A stretch of DNA of 64,000 bases, from assembly GCF_036850765.1 (NCBI RefSeq), contig NC_089494.1:60816309-60880308 (forward strand), read 5' to 3'. Numbering within the stretch: position 1 is the first letter of the stretch; the number at the start of each line of letters is the position of its first letter. Below, piece after piece: positions 59,501-64,000 of the stretch. The DNA is from Saccopteryx bilineata (taxonomy: Eukaryota; Chordata; Mammalia; Chiroptera; Emballonuridae). Made by a program: the position numbers and the translations under genes. Under the pieces are notes generated by a model. It was not told the origin of the DNA. It searched no databases and worked only from the letters and a program-made list of their open reading frames with translations.

Positions 59501-60837
59501 GCTCAGAAATCACCTCTGGCTCTGCCCCAGAGAAGATTTGATTCCAAAGGAAATTCCATTATGAGTGGTTTTTAACATTTTCTCAGTTGTAGTATTTTAG
59601 GTTTTTATATGCAAAGTCCTTTTAGTTTCTCAATACTACTTTTAAAAAGTGAATATTTGAATTTCTAATATTTTTCCTGATATTGAATAATCATTCCTTA
59701 CATAGAGTTGCTTTTGCTTTTATTTATGGAAGCCAACAATTGAAAACGTGCAACTCACAGTTATTAAAAATTGCTACTTTGGAGGGACTCAGCTGCATTG
59801 TAATGTCCTGGGAAACAAAACTAATAGACAAACAAAAATGTTGCATAAGTAACTTTATGCACTATTTGTTGCTTTGGGGTCTAGAATCTGTCTGCTTTGC
59901 CCTATTGGTTCCTAAAATTGGAAGGATAAAATTTAGATCCAATATAAGGACTCAAAGTGCCTATATTCTTTTTTTCTTTTATCTCTAGTCTATTTAATAA
60001 CTATGTAACCATACTTGAACAACCTTTGATAAGAATGCCACAACTTCCTGTTGCTTTGCCTAGGCATACATCACTAATTGCTCATGGCACTCTTTTTCCA
60101 GTGAGTTTGGAAAAAGCCACATAACTCTATGCAGTGTTCCAAGCAGCCAATAAGACTGGTTGGAATTAGCATATGCAATCAATCTTGTTTTATGTCTAGG
60201 GCCAGTTGTTGTTGAGCTTTTAAAATTTTTAAATGTATAAGGTGAGAGTCATGCCAAAGTGATACTATTTCATAACTTATATATACCAGAGCTAGAAAGA
60301 AACAATAAAGGAAGTAGCAACATTCATAATCTATTTTCTATTTTGTTGCTGTTCACTAAATGGATTTGTTTTATCTCTGTTGCTATTTAAGTGCAACATA
60401 ATTACGTATTATGGAGTATATATACTATTTTAATAGAGTTTATTATTTAAGCTTTGCCATAACTATTTTTATTTGTTTTCATTAGAGTGCATAAATACTT
60501 TGGGGAAGGAGGCTTTTTTAAGGTGAAAAGATGGTTTTTAATTATTATGGCTTTTTTTGTTTGGAGTTGTTTTTTATAATTAACACATATTAGCATTAAA
60601 TGTAACCATGTGTTTTATGCTTACTGGAGTATACAGAATTTAACTTCTTTCAATAGGTTCTGTGTAGTAGCATTTTCCAATGGCCTCCACACATTCTGGT
60701 AATGGTAATATTATGTTAATATGCAAATATATACCATTTATATTATTATGGATATTAGATACAACTTTTTGCAGAGTTTACATAGTGTCACACTTGTTTA
60801 ATAAATATGTTCATAGTAAAATTTCATTTTAGTAACT
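56546..60837. other. Unique intergenic sequence, 4.3 kb
   Basis: No gene or confidently named repeat. An AT-only tract with repeated ATATATATG(C/T)A units lies at about 57690-57810. A run of nine to ten C occurs near 58655-58664. Open frames are short. Confidence 0.5.
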
Positions 60838-60845
60838 CAAGAGCT

Positions 60846-61207
60846 GATCCTGGCCAGTTGGTTCAGTGGTAGAGTGTTGGCCTGGCGTGTGCATGTCCTG
60901 GGTTCTATTCCTGATCAGGACACACAGGAGAAGCACCCATCTTCTTTTCTACCCTTCCCCCTCTCTCTTCTCACTCTCTCTCTCTCTCCCCACCTCCTCC
61001 TTCCCTCCTATAGTCATGGATCAACTGGAGCAAGTTGACCCCAAGTGCTAAGGATGGTTCCATGGCCTCTGCCTCAGATGCTCTGGTTGCAAGAGAGCAA
61101 GGGCCCCAGATGGGCAGAGCATCACCCCCTAGTGGGCTTGCTGGGTGGATCCCAGTTGGGGTGCATGTGGGGGTCTGTCTCAGCCTCCCCTCCTCTCACT
61201 AAAAAAA
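60846..61207 (+). mobile_element. tRNA-derived SINE, VES-like family, diverged
   Basis: The head ATCCTGGCCAGTTGGTTCAG and B box GGGTTCTATTCC are changed but clear. CT-rich tract, GC-rich body and A tail follow. A short TSD AAGAGCT is seen at 60839-60845 and 61208-61214. Confidence 0.88.
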
Positions 61208-61214
61208 AAGAGCT

Positions 61215-61984
61215 TTATCAGGCTGTCTAATCAGCAGATACAACCTGTGGGCTGGGATCAGAATGAATGAGGCATAGCATTATGTTACTGACTTTGTTGA
61301 AACAACACAAATTGCAAGTCTGAAGCTCTGTTTTTCTTCTAAACTTCTCTTCTTAATTTTGCTTCTGTTGTTGTTTATCACAGAAACTGACTATCTTGTC
61401 ATCAGACCCATTTTCTCTTCTTCCTGGGCACTCTGCTGGAAGTGTGCCTAAGAGGGCACTTTCATTTAAGTTATGTCCATGGCTCCATCCACCCACAGAA
61501 TGTGAGTCAAAGTGGTGCAAGCCACTTCCAGGCCTAGCTTATAAAAACTTCTCAGATGCATCTTCCAAGTTCCTTCCTCTTCTGCCAGCTTGATGCAGAC
61601 AAGTACAATGACATTAGAAGTCAAAACTGAAGATTATGAAGCCACAAGTTGGAAGGAGCCTTAGTCTCTGAATCACCATCAGTTAGGAACATCAGTTGAG
61701 TTTTACGGGGACAAAGGCAGGCACATATGATGGAGCCATTATACATTATTGGATGTGTCGATTATAGCAGCTAGCATTATAACTAATATACAGTTTTTCT
61801 AAGCAATTTCTTAGGTCAGTGGTTCTCCATTTAATTATAGGGTTGTGGGGAGAAAGTAGACAGAGTTGGGAGTATCATAAATTTCTAGATAAGTTTTTCA
61901 TCTGCATACACTGATTGTCACTCAGATGCTTATTCACAACCCTGGCATGCCATACCAGGTCACAGGGGAGGGGAAGAGCATTAT
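61215..61984. other. Unique intergenic sequence, no gene seen
   Basis: No recognised repeat or coding signal. Confidence 0.5.
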
Positions 61985-62110
61985 GGGAAGAATAATATAC
62001 CAAGGAAACTGAGGCAAGGAAATTTTAAGTAACTTAGTCAGAGTCACCAGTCTAGGAACTGGCAAAGCCAGGATTCAGACATGGGTGGTCTAACTCCAGG
62101 CCCGCATTTG
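61985..62110 (-). repeat. MIR SINE relic, antisense
   Basis: AGGAAACTGAGGCAAGGAAA, AAGTAACTTAGTCAGAGTCA and GCCAGGATTCAGACATGGGT are antisense MIR. Confidence 0.72.
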
Positions 62111-62564
62111 TAACCACCATGTTAACCTACCTCATGACTCCTGCTTGGGTTTCTCTAATGTAGTGATCTCTGGATTGTCTATAAGTACACTCCCTACTTG
62201 ACATTTTATCTACAATACATCCTAATACTAATTTTATATCTGACATTCAACCAACAACTTTACAACTTATTTTTCCTCAATAAAAGTAAGTCTTATTATC
62301 AGACAGTATCTACTGGGGAGAATATCACTGTATACTCCAAAGTAGTATCCATAACTTGTGTACTATCTTGCTGCTGCTTTCAATTTACCTGGTTAGTTGA
62401 CAGTTGGCTGTACATGAAAGGGAAATGGCTTGTGCCGCTACTAGAAGCATATTGCTACATTAAGCCTCGGAATAGCCAATTGGCATGTTTTTGCAGAACA
62501 ACTGAGCCACTGAAAACACTCCCACACACTTTAATGGGTTCTGGTGGAGCAAAGTACTTAAAAG

Positions 62565-62830
62565 GGGTAGGTTTAGAGCCATACAACCCAGGTTCAAATC
62601 TTAGTTCATTCACTGACAAGCTTTTTCTGTGAGCAAGTTATTTTACTTGCTTCAAGCCTTGGTTCCCTCATTCATAGATGATGGTGATGGTGATGGTGAT
62701 GGTGATGGTGATGATGATGATGATGATGTGCTGATGATCATGATAGTTTCATAGGGTTGTTGGAGGTTCAGTACTATGAAACATGTAAAGACACAGAATT
62801 TTTCCCATATATATTAGCTATTGTGATTAT
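62565..62830 (+). repeat. MIR SINE relic carrying a microsatellite
   Basis: GTTTAGAGCCATACAACCCA, GGTTCAAATCTTAGTTCATT, CCTTGGTTCCCTCATTCATA and TTTCATAGGGTTGTTGGAGG follow MIR order. The GATGGT/GAT array interrupts the region that in MIR reads as an ATAATA-rich stretch. Confidence 0.78.
62679..62729. repeat. (GATGGT)n(GAT)n microsatellite
   Basis: Several GATGGT units pass into five GAT units inside the MIR. Confidence 0.9.
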
Positions 62831-62964
62831 TTTAGGGATTGTCAAGCTAAATGGTTACAAAAAAATGAAGGCCCAAAAGACCATGTCCAAACTGGAGGGT
62901 CCTTGGCAATGAATGTATTTTCAAAAACATATAATTAAATGTTGAAGACAAATTGAACAAGGCA

Positions 62965-63100
62965 GCATAATAAGGGAACCAAGAAACTGGCAAAACTAGA
63001 TGCAAATCTTGTTTCTGTGACCAATTGTCTATTCTTCAGCAAATTATATAATCTCCAAAACCTTCAGTTTCTTCACATGTAAAATGGATTAATAATGCAG
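62965..63100 (+). repeat. MIR SINE relic
   Basis: CTTGTTTCTGTGACCAATTG, AACCTTCAGTTTCTTCACAT and GTAAAATGGATTAATAATGC give sense MIR order. Confidence 0.7.
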
Positions 63101-64000
63101 AGGTTTGCCTTATACATCAACCCTTATATGTGTATTTTCTTCTGTATGTTGCTCATTTATAAGCAACATATTTGCTGTGCCATTATTAAGTTTAGCTTTG
63201 GTAAGTTCAGAAACTCCCTCCACTGGCTAGGAAAGAATAAAAGTGAATTCATGTGGAAATTATTGAACTTTTTCTTTTCATTAACATCTTCAAAAGCAAA
63301 AGAGCCAACAAGACATTAAGACTTTCACCCCTTCACCCTCAACCACACCTAGCCTCCTCAACGTGGGTTAATTGCCTAACTGACTCCATCTTGGAGACAT
63401 GTATTCATGGATGTTGCCATAATTCGTCATAATTTTTCCAACAAGTTCACCATTTTAGATAAGAAAATTACATAGTTATACTCATTATTTATTATTTATT
63501 TTACTTATTTAAAATATTATGTGTGTGCAGATCTTGCTTTCTAAGTGACATTTCACACTAAAAAAATTGGAGCTTCTTGGAAAAATTATTGGAGTAAAAA
63601 AAATAGAAGATAAGTCTTGAATAACTTTTGGGTCCCAGAGTAAGATATTGACTGAAATATAATGCAGAAATATATTACAAAAGATGCAGGAGCCAACTTG
63701 AAGAGGATCTGAATGGCTAAATCTGAGATCATTTGAATATCAAGATAAATAATGGATAACAAATAATGGAATCTATGAGAGTCTAGATTTGAGTAAATGA
63801 ATGAGTGAAAAGTAAATGAGGGAGAAAGAAAAACTCATTTTTACAGTACAATTCAAACTTGTAAGTGGATAAAAATTGAGTTAAAAATCACCATCTACAA
63901 CCATAATAGTAATAATAGGTTTGAGTAAGAGGTATCAATAAATGCTGAAAGTCATGAGTGAAATTATGATAAAGAGAAGGATATTTAATAATAGTGCTAA
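63101..64000. other. Unique AT-rich intergenic sequence, no gene seen
   Basis: No recognised repeat beyond short AT-rich runs (for example TTATTTATTATTTATTTTAC near 63485). Confidence 0.5.

Overview
This window looks like non-coding DNA from a bat genome, most likely a rhinolophoid (horseshoe or leaf-nosed bat type). I find no host protein-coding gene, tRNA gene, rRNA gene or CRISPR array. The longest open frames (up to 156 codons) lie in SINEs or have no recognisable domain, so I treat them as chance. The host assignment rests on recognition, not a search. Two families of tRNA-derived SINE are present. One begins with a GCCCTGGCCGGTTGGCTCAG head (VES-like). The other has a CCTGACC..GTGGCGCAGTGGATAAAG head (Rhin-1-like). 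L1 3' ends of bat type occur, together with several DNA transposons (mariner, hAT, piggyBac) of the kind known to have been active in bats but long dead in most other mammals.

Layout. 0-7 kb: a hAT-Charlie relic, a probable antisense class I retroviral LTR, a MaLR-like LTR, a young 5'-truncated L1 with a perfect 16-bp target-site duplication (TSD), a complete SINE, and a 596-bp mariner derivative with an open frame for the transposase DNA-binding domain. 7-15 kb: mostly unique sequence with L2 and one SINE. 15-18 kb: an L1 3' part followed by a nest of antisense SINEs, one of which holds a 133-bp hAT MITE with a perfect 8-bp TSD. 18-29 kb: unique sequence, an imperfect palindromic element, two further hAT MITEs (one with a perfect TSD), a SINE, and L2/MIR relics. 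29-32 kb: an old hAT-Charlie element split by a SINE that carries a 74-bp tandem duplication, then a cluster of MIRs. 32.7-35.6 kb: a long repeat-free island rich in homeodomain-type TAAT motifs, the best candidate for conserved regulatory DNA. 35-44 kb: MIR, L2, LTR-like relics and two SINEs. 44.7-51.6 kb: one old antisense L1 that has taken at least six later insertions, including a piggyBac MITE with perfect terminal repeats and TTAA target sites. 51.6-64 kb: MER5-like, MaLR, MIR and SINE relics in otherwise unique AT-rich sequence.

The elements interact as layers. L1 supplied the machinery that placed the SINEs, as shown by A tails and 7-16 bp TSDs. The hAT, piggyBac and mariner copies kept only their ends or a DNA-binding fragment, so they would have been moved by transposases encoded elsewhere. 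Insertions inside insertions give a relative order of events. I see no new gene system. The most notable content is the density and good preservation of non-autonomous DNA transposons, plus the repeat-free island.
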